Source: JALOLG01 sp035557475
GTDB lineage: Bacteria; Actinomycetota; Acidimicrobiia; Acidimicrobiales; Ilumatobacteraceae
NCBI GenBank assembly: GCA_035557475.1
Contig: DATMDV010000322.1
Location: forward strand, 1 to 29,949
Reading direction: 5' to 3'
DNA length: 29,949 bases
This document shows, one piece after another, positions 10,234 through 17,483 of the stretch (position 1 is the stretch's first letter; each line of letters begins with the position of its first letter). The notes under the pieces were generated by a model, which ran no database searches, was not told the DNA's origin, and worked only from the letters and a program-made list of their open reading frames with translations. A program made the position numbers and the translations under genes.

Positions 10234-11406
10234 CTATATCTTGGTCACCAGCGCCGTGTATGCGTACTGGTAGGTCTGCGTGGCGTAGTTCTCCCACTTG
10301 GTGATGACACCGGCGTTCGGCGGCCACGGGTCGTAGACCAGGAGCCCGCGGTACGGCTGGGAGTAGATCGGAGCGATGAAGCTCTCGGTGTATCCGGCGA
10401 CGGTCCGGGAGTGGCCCGGGACGAAGCTGATCAGCGGCCGGTTGGCCTGGATCTCGGTGCGGAACTTGCTGAACACGGGGTTGGTGAGCATCGTCACATC
10501 GAGCCCGTTGCCGGTGAGCGCCTCCAGCGCGGTGACCACATGGCCCACCTGACTGTAGGGCAGACCGTTGGGGTTGGCCTTGGTGCCGAGACCCAGTTCC
10601 TGCGCCAGTCGCGTCTGTGTGTACTCGTACCGGTAGAAGTCGAGCAGCATCTGGGCACTGGCACCCACGCACCACACATTCGTCTCCTGGCCCCGCAGTT
10701 CGTAGCACGGGGTGTGATCGCCGGGCCGCAATGAGTACGCGATCTGGCGAGTGTCGACGAGACTGATCTTGAAGACGTCGGCCCACCTGTTGGGGTCGAT
10801 CCTGTACGCCACCAAGTCGGAGTTGAGCTGCCGGTGGAGGGCGAGACGCTCTGCATAGGCGGCAGCGCGGGTCCGGCGCGCCCGAGCCGGCATCTCGGTG
10901 ACAAGGCTCCATCGCTCGAAACTCTCCGGCTGCAGCGGGCGCCGGTCCTTCGTCTCCGCCGGTGGAACCACCGACCACGTGAACAGCTCGAGCATCGCCA
11001 GCTCCTCGCCCCCTCGCAGGAACTGCACCGCGATCTTCGGGTAGCTGTACGCGACGAAGCGCACCTCGTCGGCTTCACCCACCTTGAGCCGCTTGTTCCT
11101 GCCGGCGACCTGGCGGGCTTCGCCAAGGAGTGCCTCCGGGTTCCACGCCATCCCTGCCGAGACCGCGATGAGAGGGTCGCCCAACACCGCGTGGGCGGCG
11201 ATGTCGACCGTGGCGATCTGCTGGGTTCGCCGAACTACCGCAAGCCGGTAGAACAGCACCTCTCCGCTGATGTCATGGATCGGGGTCGCCTCCGCGGACA
11301 CTTCGCCACCGGCGAAGAGGTCCAGCTGCAGCACGCCCGCCAGCGCAAGCGCGTTGAGCTCGACGCCGGCGATCTGCCGGGCCTCTTTCGGGTCCAGTTC
11401 CGCCAT
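10234..11406 (-). CDS. C39/papain-like cysteine protease with N-terminal propeptide-like domain
   Basis: A 390-residue protein. Residues about 225-390 carry a papain-like catalytic core: Cys246 in ETNVWCVGASAQMLLDFYRY (the W-C-x-x-A-x-x-M helix of C39-type and staphopain-like enzymes), His332 in PGHSRTVAGY and Asp359 in LVYDPWPP. Residues about 36-150 form a separate strand-rich region (GEVLFYRLAVVRR, IAVQFLRGG, LELFTWSVVPP) that looks like a propeptide or inhibitory domain, joined by a charged helical linker (about 150-225). No signal peptide or membrane segment is visible, so export is not supported unless by a non-classical route. GGAGGTGA (11411-11418, read on the minus strand) lies 4 nt before ATG 11406, a strong ribosome site. 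It diverges from an AraC gene. The protease call is good; the target is unknown. Confidence 0.78.
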   Translation of the reverse strand: MAELDPKEARQIAGVELNALALAGVLQLDLFAGGEVSAEATPIHDISGEVLFYRLAVVRRTQQIATVDIAAHAVLGDPLIAVSAGMAWNPEALLGEARQVAGRNKRLKVGEADEVRFVAYSYPKIAVQFLRGGEELAMLELFTWSVVPPAETKDRRPLQPESFERWSLVTEMPARARRTRAAAYAERLALHRQLNSDLVAYRIDPNRWADVFKISLVDTRQIAYSLRPGDHTPCYELRGQETNVWCVGASAQMLLDFYRYEYTQTRLAQELGLGTKANPNGLPYSQVGHVVTALEALTGNGLDVTMLTNPVFSKFRTEIQANRPLISFVPGHSRTVAGYTESFIAPIYSQPYRGLLVYDPWPPNAGVITKWENYATQTYQYAYTALVTKI

Positions 11407-11537
11407 CCGGTCACCTCCGTGCTCGTGCGGCGACGGTCATGCCACCGCGTCTCCTCTACCGAGAGCACGGCACGAGCTGTCAGATACACGCCCGCCGTCG
11501 CCGATGAGTTCACCCACCGTCTCCCGTCCAAGTGGTC

Positions 11538-12242
11538 ATGAAACGCGCCGTCGAGCTGTTCGCGATGGACCGGCGATCGTCGACGTCGTCCTTCGTCGAA
11601 GAGACGTGGTGGACACGAAGTGAACCTGAGGTGTCGTTCATCTCGGTTGCGGTGATCCACTGGGAGATGGTCGTCACGCGGCACCGTGACGCGGCTCGGA
11701 TGACGGTGCGCGGGCCGGAGACGAAGGCAACGACCGTTCCGATCCCTCAGGACGCTGAGTTCTTCGGCATTCAGTTCAGCCTCGGCACCTTCATGCCGAC
11801 CTTGCAGCCGAGCCGGCTCGTCGACCGGGCGCTGACGATGCCGCAGGCGACCAGCACGTCGTTCTGGCTCGACGGATCGGCATGGGAGCTGCCGGGACCG
11901 GACAACGCCGACGTCTTCGTCGAGAGGCTCGTAGGCGCTGGGCTCCTGGTGCACGACCCGGTCGTCTCGAGAGCCATGCATGGCGGCGTCGAAGCCCTGT
12001 CCACGCGCTCGGTGGAACGGCGCGTCGCGCGGGCGACAGGGCTGACGCGAGGGGTCATCCGGCAGATCCGGCGCGCCGAAGCAGCGGTCGAACTGCTGTC
12101 TCAGGGCGTGTCCGCGGTCGACTCCGCGCGCCAAGCCGGGTACGCGGACCAGTCTCACCTGAGCCGGTCGCTCAGCCGCTTCATCGGCGTGACACCGTCG
12201 CAGATCGCGCCCTCCGAGGGAGCTCCTGGCACTCCGACCTAG
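11538..12242 (+). CDS. AraC-family transcriptional regulator
   Basis: A 234-residue regulator. The C-terminal 158-222 segment is an AraC/XylS double helix-turn-helix: LTRGVIRQIRRAEAAVELLSQG, then VSAVDSARQAGYADQSHLSRSLSRFIGVTPSQI, where G-Y-x-D-Q-S-H-L-x-R and G-x-T-P-x-x are the family's second-helix hallmarks. Residues 1-150 resemble the N-terminal sensing domain of AraC proteins found next to small reductase genes. ATG 11538 is assumed; GTG 11532 is possible and neither has a clear ribosome site. The next gene downstream on the same strand is a DHFR/RibD-like reductase, a common pairing in actinobacteria, so that gene is the likeliest target, though the divergent protease promoter shares its upstream region. 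Confidence 0.88.
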   Translation: MKRAVELFAMDRRSSTSSFVEETWWTRSEPEVSFISVAVIHWEMVVTRHRDAARMTVRGPETKATTVPIPQDAEFFGIQFSLGTFMPTLQPSRLVDRALTMPQATSTSFWLDGSAWELPGPDNADVFVERLVGAGLLVHDPVVSRAMHGGVEALSTRSVERRVARATGLTRGVIRQIRRAEAAVELLSQGVSAVDSARQAGYADQSHLSRSLSRFIGVTPSQIAPSEGAPGTPT

Positions 12243-12355
12243 CTGTCGTTTTCGTTCAAGACGAAGTCGCTGGCGCGGGGCTACACAAGACCGGCGGTCC
12301 GAACCGCCCTGCGATCGACCGACGACACCGCGCCCAGCACGAAGGGGACCACTCG

Positions 12356-12904
12356 ATGCGACAGCTGTTCAACTCCACGTACGTCACACTCGACGGCGTC
12401 ATCGAGGGTCCTCATTTGTGGCCTGCTCTGAAAGGCGGCACCTCCGACGAAGGAGAAGCGATCCAGACGGAGCTGTTGCAGAAATGCGACATCGTTCTGA
12501 TGGGCCGCCGCACCTACGACGTGTTCGCGCCCGCGTGGTCGAGCCGCAGTGGCGACCCGTACTCGGATCGCATCAACACCATGCGCAAGGTGGTCGTCTC
12601 GACCACGCTCACCGATCCGGACTGGAACAACACCGAGGTGATCGCGAGCGATGTCGTCGACCGGGTCCGTGATCTCAAGGCCCAAGACGGCGGCCACATC
12701 GTGCAGTACGGATTCGGCGACGTCTCGCGGCTCCTGCTCGAACACGGCCTCTTCGACCAGCTCCACCTGTGGATCCATCCACAGCTCGTCGGACCGAGCG
12801 ACGACAACGACCTGCTGTACCGCCCCGGCTCTGCAGCGGCGTTCGACCTCGTCGACTCGAGGGTCCTGAGCAACGGGATCGTCGTGGCGACCTACGCACC
12901 CTGA
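12356..12904 (+). CDS. Dihydrofolate reductase family (RibD C-terminal-like) protein
   Basis: A 182-residue protein of the RibD_C/DHFR-like fold. Hallmarks are the N-terminal STYVTLDGVIEGP (7-19), LMGRRTYDVFAPAW (48-61), KVVVSTTL (78-85), a glycine-containing loop VQYGFGDVSRLLLEHGL (116-132) and DQLHLWIHPQLVG (134-146). Family members are NADPH-dependent reductases or remain uncharacterised and are not true folate enzymes in most cases. ATG 12356 follows GAAGGGGA by 7 nt, a good ribosome site, so the longer frame upstream is rejected. The gene lies 113 bp after the AraC gene and has no other partner. Confidence 0.87.
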   Translation: MRQLFNSTYVTLDGVIEGPHLWPALKGGTSDEGEAIQTELLQKCDIVLMGRRTYDVFAPAWSSRSGDPYSDRINTMRKVVVSTTLTDPDWNNTEVIASDVVDRVRDLKAQDGGHIVQYGFGDVSRLLLEHGLFDQLHLWIHPQLVGPSDDNDLLYRPGSAAAFDLVDSRVLSNGIVVATYAP

Positions 12905-12973
12905 CCGACGCCTCGCGATTCCCGGCGCGTAACCGGCATACCCCGCACAGATCGCGAGCGACACACTGAAGTC

Positions 12974-13195
12974 GTGCCGAAGCCAACCGGATTCACGTTC
13001 GAGAAGCGGAGCAACGGCGAGGTCGTGATCCGCCATCACGGCCGCGTCGCGACGATCCTTCGAGGTCGCAAGGCGGCATCGTTTCTCGAGGAGGCGACGA
13101 CAGGTGATGTCCAGGAGCGAATGGCACGTCTGACGGGGAACTACAAACACGGCAACGAGCGCGATCGTCACGACCGCGATCGTGGGCGAGGGTGA
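12974..13195 (+). CDS. Small conserved-looking basic protein (hypothetical)
   Basis: A 73-residue protein that I cannot assign. It has a beta-like start (GFTFEKRSNGEVVIRHHGRVATILRG), a helix (RKAASFLEEATTGDVQERMARLTGNYKHGNER), then a charged tail of alternating Asp, Arg and His. The GNYKHGNER segment looks like those seen in small actinobacterial proteins of unknown role, but I give this from memory only. The natural amino-acid mix and separate strand, helix and tail zones favour a real gene. GTG 12974 is the start; no strong ribosome site is seen. It converges on the GNAT gene with 59 bp between stops. Confidence 0.6.
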   Translation: MPKPTGFTFEKRSNGEVVIRHHGRVATILRGRKAASFLEEATTGDVQERMARLTGNYKHGNERDRHDRDRGRG

Positions 13196-13254
13196 CGAGG
13201 CGGACTCGGCGACACCACTGCCGAGCGAAACAGGCCGTGTCAGTCGTCGGGTCG

Positions 13255-14235
13255 CTATTGCGGCCGAGGACGGCGCTGGTGGCGGACGTCGATGCTCCGC
13301 CGCAGCCGGTAGCCGGTCGACTGAAACCCGAGCCCGAGCCAGAACGGTCGGGAAAGCGGGTTGGCGGAGTCGAAATCGACCGAAACCGTCTCGTGCCTCG
13401 CTGAGTCGGCCCAGTCCAACGCTCGAAGTACGAGCGCCGTCCCGACGCCCTTGTTGCGCGCACTGGGATGGGTCGCTGTCGGGCCGATGTACGGCTGACC
13501 CTGCGGACACAGCCTCGGGGCCGGCGAGCTGAACTCCACAGTGAGCAGCCCGACATCATCACCCTCGCAGCGGGCGAGGAAATGTATGGCCCCCTCGTCG
13601 AACAGCCGCTGATGCAGGACGCGCGTCTCGGCAAGGGTCCGCGGTTGCGTCGCATCGTAGATCGGCGGGGCGGAGCGGTGAGTGAGCTCGATCTGACTGA
13701 GCTCCGCGATGGCGTCGAGGTCGTCGAGCGTCGCGATGCGAACGTCGACCGCCGGAGAGGAGGATTCGATCGGGCGTGGGACCTGCGTACCGAACACGCT
13801 GCCCCTGCCGAACCCGACGTTGCTCAACGCGGCCCCGACCGGATCGAGCGCGACATGGTCGATCGTGAACCGCGTGGCACCGTCATCGAGAAGCGACGGA
13901 GCCAACCCGCCGAAGAGCCGCACCACGATCGCGGTCGGATCGACGCCCTCGGATTCGACGGCAAGACCGTGGGCGGGGACGAAGCCAACGCCTTCGAGGA
14001 CTCGGCCACACATCACTCCGACGAGGCGCCTGCCGTCGAACGCAACGACACCGACGTACCCATCCGCCAGCAGATCCATCAGGACGTCGTGGCAGTTGCG
14101 AGGGTCACCGAACGTGGCAGGAATCAACGGTTGACGGTTGCGCGCGTCCTGGTGTTCCCGCGCAACCAGCGCGGCGACCTGGTCGAGGTCGTCGCGGTCC
14201 AGTGGTCGAATCGCCAGCTCACTCGGCGGCGTCAT
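13255..14235 (-). CDS. Two-domain GNAT acetyltransferase
   Basis: A 326-residue protein. The C-terminal half (about 164-313) is a good GNAT domain: VRIATLDDLDAIAEL as first strand and helix, YIGPTATHPSARNKGVGTALVLRAL (249-272) with the acetyl-CoA pyrophosphate loop R-N-K-G-V-G, and ANPLSRPFWLGLGFQSTGY (291-309) as motif B. The N-terminal half (1-150) repeats the plan (LAIRPLDRDDLDQVAALV, VGVVAFDGRRLVGVMCGRV, HVALDPVGAALSNVGFGRG) but has no R-x-x-G-x-G/A loop, so it is likely a non-catalytic copy. The acceptor is unknown. It is transcribed away from the membrane-protein gene, with 66 bp between the starts. Confidence 0.85.
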   Translation of the reverse strand: MTPPSELAIRPLDRDDLDQVAALVAREHQDARNRQPLIPATFGDPRNCHDVLMDLLADGYVGVVAFDGRRLVGVMCGRVLEGVGFVPAHGLAVESEGVDPTAIVVRLFGGLAPSLLDDGATRFTIDHVALDPVGAALSNVGFGRGSVFGTQVPRPIESSSPAVDVRIATLDDLDAIAELSQIELTHRSAPPIYDATQPRTLAETRVLHQRLFDEGAIHFLARCEGDDVGLLTVEFSSPAPRLCPQGQPYIGPTATHPSARNKGVGTALVLRALDWADSARHETVSVDFDSANPLSRPFWLGLGFQSTGYRLRRSIDVRHQRRPRPQ

Positions 14236-14301
14236 GCGCGTGAGACCTCGACAGTCCGGGGATGCTGCGCGATACGTTCACGGCGGGGATCGGGGGTCTT
14301 C

Positions 14302-15270
14302 ATGGGCGTGTCGGACCAGAGTGGGAACAGTGGCAGTGTCGCGCCAGATGTGGCAACTGAGGGTGTTCAAACGGCGAAGTCGATCAAGTTGGCGTCGAAG
14401 CTGCTGCTCTCGTACCGGTTCCTTCGCACCGGAATTGTCGCGGTCGTCGCATTGCTCGCGGCATCGCTCACGTACGAGATCGCGAAGGCTGACGGATGTT
14501 GGCGCGGTTCGATCAGCGCGTACTACTACTCCCCGGTCCAGACCGTGTTCACCGGTGGGCTGTTGGCGATCGGCCTGTGCCTCATCGTCATCCAGGGCGA
14601 TCGCGGATCAGAAGAGGTCTGTCTCAACGTGGCCGGGATGCTGGCGCCTGTCGTGGCGTTCGTCCCCACGAAGGTCAGCACATCGTGTCCGGGTTCTGGA
14701 CCGCTCGCCACTGCAACGGGAGCCGAGCGGACCGCCATCGTCGAACGCCTCGCCCGCGAGACGACCGAGCGCATGCAGAACAACATGGTTGTCTATCTCG
14801 TTGTCGTCGGGGTCGTGCTCCTACTGCTGTTGCTCTGGCCGCACGGCTTCGTGACGAACCCGAACCGGGTCTGGGTGCTGCGCATGATGATCGTCGTCTA
14901 CGCAGCGCTTGGTGTTGGGGGCACCTACTGGCTGTGGAACAACTGGGATGGCAAGGATTCAGACGCCCACAACATCGCCGCGTACACGATGTTCGCGTTC
15001 TTCGGTGTGGTCGTCCTCATCAACGGAGCGTTTCGCCGCCGGACGACCGGGCTCTACAAGGTGCTGTATCTCGTGATCTTCGTCCTCATGATCGTCTCGC
15101 TCCTCGTGATCTTGTTGACGTTCCCCGAAGAACATGAGGTGTTCATCCTCGAAGCCGTCGAGATCGCACTGTTCGGAGCATTCTGGGTCGTGCAAACGCT
15201 CCAGTTCCGCAACGCGGAGCCGGCACCTGGCATCCCGCCGGTCGAGGAGCGCGCAACCGTCACCGCGTGA
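14302..15270 (+). CDS. Uncharacterised multi-pass membrane protein
   Basis: A 322-residue inner-membrane protein. Hydrophobic stretches suggest about eight membrane segments (about 41-59, 79-98, 106-124, 162-180, 190-212, 225-243, 250-273, 280-300). The loop before the second segment, CWRGSISAYYYSPVQTVFTG (66-85), is strikingly aromatic and looks like a conserved family signature, as does the NVAGMLAPVVAFVPT segment (109-123). A loop of about 35 residues (125-160), with two-Cys spacing to the earlier loop (Cys66, Cys107, Cys129), faces one side. I do not recognise an assigned function. ATG 14302 is preferred because of the G-rich stretch 14282-14297 just upstream and because the frame before it is antisense to the GNAT gene. 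Confidence 0.8.
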   Translation: MGVSDQSGNSGSVAPDVATEGVQTAKSIKLASKLLLSYRFLRTGIVAVVALLAASLTYEIAKADGCWRGSISAYYYSPVQTVFTGGLLAIGLCLIVIQGDRGSEEVCLNVAGMLAPVVAFVPTKVSTSCPGSGPLATATGAERTAIVERLARETTERMQNNMVVYLVVVGVVLLLLLLWPHGFVTNPNRVWVLRMMIVVYAALGVGGTYWLWNNWDGKDSDAHNIAAYTMFAFFGVVVLINGAFRRRTTGLYKVLYLVIFVLMIVSLLVILLTFPEEHEVFILEAVEIALFGAFWVVQTLQFRNAEPAPGIPPVEERATVTA

Positions 15271-15294
15271 CCGCCTGGTCGCGCGGCCGGAAGC

Positions 15295-15325
15295 TTGACT
15301 TCAAGTTCGCTTGAATGCCTACGGT
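15295..15325 (+). promoter_or_regulatory. MerR-type promoter/operator with no intact target gene
   Basis: TTGACT (15295-15300) and TACGGT (15320-15325) are separated by exactly 19 bp. That spacer contains most of the palindrome TTCAAG-TTCG-CTTGAA (15300-15315). The overlong spacer with a central inverted repeat is the hallmark of promoters untwisted by MerR-family activators such as MerR, SoxR and CueR. It points rightwards into DNA where only minus-strand coding (a PadR remnant) is seen, and no merR gene is in the window. The architecture is seen directly; its function is inferred. Confidence 0.55.
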
Positions 15326-15591
15326 GAGCACAAGGCCGACAGCACCTCGAGAGGCGGCGGTGTTGACGTCTCGGGGTGAGCAGCGAGGAGTTCGAGCTGA
15401 GCGCGAAGGGACTCCAAGTCGGTTGCATCGCCGAAAAACGCCTTCATCGCGGCTTCGCATTCGAACTCGAGAAATCCGCCTGGCTCGCGCAACCACGCCC
15501 GGAACGCGCGCCGCCCGGCCGGCGTGGTCGAGTAGACGGTCCGCGACCGAGCGCCGGTCGATGCGACGTCGGCGGTGGCAAGTCCGTGCAC
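15319..15591 (-). pseudogene. PadR-family regulator remnant lacking the DNA-binding half
   Basis: The 90 codons encode the end of a PadR winged helix (SRTVYSTTPAGRRAFRAWL, the Y-x-x-T-x-x-G-R-x-x-x-x-x-W-L hallmark) followed by a short C-terminal helix domain (EFECEAAMKAFFGDATDLESLRAQLELLAAHP). A complete PadR protein has about 60 more residues in front, carrying the recognition helix. Reading the same frame upstream gives a few more PadR-like residues (EAALEVHGLA) and then meets a TAA inside the end of the MFS gene, so the missing half is not there. GTG 15591 lies 13 bp beyond the MFS stop, so a short protein could still be made by coupling. Its own stop falls inside the -10 box of the MerR-type promoter. 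Truncation by rearrangement is the simplest reading. Confidence 0.6.
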
Positions 15592-15604
15592 TTCGAGCGC
15601 TGCC

Positions 15605-16933
15605 TCATGCCTGGACCGCCTGGGTTACGTCGGGTTCCGTGCGCGACTTCGCGTACCGGGACGACAGGTCGTCGAAACCGCTGCTGCGCATCGCCAGGAT
15701 CGTGACGACGAGGCCGATCACGCCGGCTGCCATGAACACGAGGGCCATGCCGCGATCGGATCCGGTCCCGAACCAGCTTCCGACAGCGTCGGCGCCGGCG
15801 CCGTCGGTCATGAACGGGATCACCCAGACCTGGGCGATGGGCCCGATGAGGAACGCGGTGACGGGCGACGCCGCCGACTCCATCATCTGCGCGAAACCGA
15901 AGACGCGTCCTTGCTCTTCGAAGGGGACGACGCGCTGGATGATCGTCTGCTCCGACGCCTCGACGACCGGGATCAGCGCGGTGTAGATGACGAACCCGAT
16001 CGCGAGGAGCACGATCGACGAACGGAGCGGGAAGAGGATGGTGATCGTCCAGAGCGCCATGTTGGTCAGGAGCAGCGTCCGCAACGGGTGCGATCCGAGT
16101 CCCTTCCGAGCGACGAAGATGCCACCGGCGATGAACCCGAAACTCACGGCGCCCAGGACCAGACCCCACGTCTCGACCGACACCAGGGTCAGACCGTAGG
16201 GGTCCATCAGCGCCATGAACACGCCGCCGAGAAAGTTGTTGAACGTGGTGAAGAACAACAGCAACAGCAGGCCGGGTACCACCCGCACCGCTCGGAAGGC
16301 GCCGCGGAAATCGACGGTCTTGGGCTGGTCACCGGCGACGCCGGCCCTGTCCCCCTCGATTCGTATGCCCAGCAGGTGCGCCGCGGCCAGCATCGTCAGT
16401 ACAACAGCGATGCCGAGCGACCAGCCCATGCCGAGGAAACCGATCGACAGTCCGCTGAAGACCGACGTGAGGGCGAACGCGACGCCGTTCACAGTGCCGA
16501 CGAGACCGTTGGCCTTGTCGTGGGAGTCTTCGGGGACGAGCAACGTGACGGTCGTCGACAAGGCCACCGAGCGCAGGTTCCCTGCGATGGCACCGCCGAG
16601 CACGAGGACGACGAGCGCCCAGAAGGCCGGGTGGCCGAAGTCCTGCAGCGACCCCTCCGGTGCGACGAAGTACACCGCCGCGGCGAGGAGGTAGGCGGCC
16701 AACGAGCCGCCGCTCGATGCGAGCATCGACGCCTTGCGCAGGTGGTGGTCGACGTACGTGCCGAAGAAGAGCGCCGAAACCGACAGCAGCAGCATGTACG
16801 AGCCGCCGATGACGGAGGAGGCGATGACCGATCGGGTCTCGAGGTACACCCAGAACGTCAGCGCGAACCACAAGAAGTTGTTGGTGACGCTCGCGATGAG
16901 CGTGTTGACGACCAGCCGGTGGAACGTCTTCAC
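15605..16933 (-). CDS. Major facilitator superfamily transporter
   Basis: A 442-residue integral membrane protein with about 12 hydrophobic segments, the normal MFS length. The loop after the second segment, GTYVDHHLRKASM (about 58-70), is a recognisable MFS motif A (G-x-x-x-D-x-x-x-R-K). Other marks are LVPEDSHDKANGLVGTVNG (about 132-150), typical of exporters of the enterobactin/macrolide type, and IQRVVPFEEQGRVFGF in the second half. It probably exports a small hydrophobic compound by proton antiport; the substrate is unknown. GTG 16933 is the start with a G-rich stretch before it. A PadR remnant follows 13 bp downstream; PadR proteins commonly control such exporters, so this one may now be unregulated. 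Confidence 0.88.
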   Translation of the reverse strand: MKTFHRLVVNTLIASVTNNFLWFALTFWVYLETRSVIASSVIGGSYMLLLSVSALFFGTYVDHHLRKASMLASSGGSLAAYLLAAAVYFVAPEGSLQDFGHPAFWALVVLVLGGAIAGNLRSVALSTTVTLLVPEDSHDKANGLVGTVNGVAFALTSVFSGLSIGFLGMGWSLGIAVVLTMLAAAHLLGIRIEGDRAGVAGDQPKTVDFRGAFRAVRVVPGLLLLLFFTTFNNFLGGVFMALMDPYGLTLVSVETWGLVLGAVSFGFIAGGIFVARKGLGSHPLRTLLLTNMALWTITILFPLRSSIVLLAIGFVIYTALIPVVEASEQTIIQRVVPFEEQGRVFGFAQMMESAASPVTAFLIGPIAQVWVIPFMTDGAGADAVGSWFGTGSDRGMALVFMAAGVIGLVVTILAMRSSGFDDLSSRYAKSRTEPDVTQAVQA

Positions 16934-16975
16934 GATCGCCCGCCCGAGTCCGCGTTGATCGTCATCCGGGTCGAA

Positions 16976-17209
16976 TCAGTCATCGCGCCCGATCGCTCGC
17001 GCGTAGACGCTGATGTGGCGCCAACTCGTCGCGTCGAACCGTGCGACGGTGTGTTCTGCGTCACCGCGGACAGAGACGGCGTCGTAACGCGTCGACTCCT
17101 CGCCTGCGAAGCTCGTCGCCGGGTCAAAACCCCTCCATCCGACGACATTACAGAGCGACCGCGGGATGGTCTCGAACGGTCCCCACTCATCCGAGCCACC
17201 GATCGGCAC
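16976..17209 (-). CDS. Possible small protein or gene remnant upstream of the MFS gene
   Basis: A 77-residue frame from GTG 17209 to TGA, 42 bp before the MFS start on the same strand. Its composition looks protein-like (FDPATSFAGEESTRYDAVSV, HTVARFDATSWRHISVYARA) and its third codon positions are mostly G or C, but I recognise no family. The stretch 16934-17309 otherwise holds no gene. It could be the C-terminal remnant of a longer gene or a chance frame in GC-rich DNA. Confidence 0.35.
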   Translation of the reverse strand: MPIGGSDEWGPFETIPRSLCNVVGWRGFDPATSFAGEESTRYDAVSVRGDAEHTVARFDATSWRHISVYARAIGRDD

Positions 17210-17283
17210 CGATGAGAAACCGCCCGAGATCAGTGCGCTCGTGCGCCGGATCCGTCAAGAGTCGCGCGCTGACCAACTGATCC

Positions 17284-17304
17284 TGACCTGGGGTTCACAG
17301 GTCA
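17284..17304 (-). terminator. Hairpin just downstream of tRNA-Cys
   Basis: A perfect 7-bp inverted repeat, TGACCTG (17284-17290) and CAGGTCA (17298-17304), with a 7-nt loop, lies 5 bp beyond the 3' end of the tRNA on the minus strand. No U-tract follows. It may help end or process the tRNA transcript. Confidence 0.4.
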
Positions 17305-17309
17305 GGGCT

Positions 17310-17384
17310 TGGAGGCGGCGGCCGGAATCGAACCGGCGTACACGGCTTTGCAGGCCGCTACCTAAGCCACTCGGTCACGCCGCC
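17310..17384 (-). tRNA. tRNA-Cys (anticodon GCA)
   Basis: On the minus strand the 75-nt sequence folds as a cloverleaf. The acceptor stem GGCGGCG pairs with CGCCGCC (17314-17320), the discriminator is T (17313), and CCA is encoded (17310-17312). The anticodon loop reads CTGCAAA with GCA for Cys. The T arm contains GGTTCGATTCC. The usual D-arm elements GTGACCGAGTGGCTTAGGT are present. TAACCT (17395-17400, read on the minus strand), 10 bp before the 5' end, is a plausible -10 box. It diverges from the putative lipoprotein gene. Confidence 0.95.
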
Positions 17385-17483
17385 AGGCACGGCGAGGTTA
17401 GCGGGCGGTTCGCCTCACCGTCGGACCTTCGGTGGGCCGGGCATCCTTGTTCGTGCGTCAGATGTCCACCAACATGGACATCG

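Noticed and set aside
15575..17215. 546-codon plus-strand open frame
   Set aside because: It is antisense to the MFS gene, and its Asp/Glu/Arg/Gln-rich translation has no domain pattern; the MFS frame has clear membrane segments.
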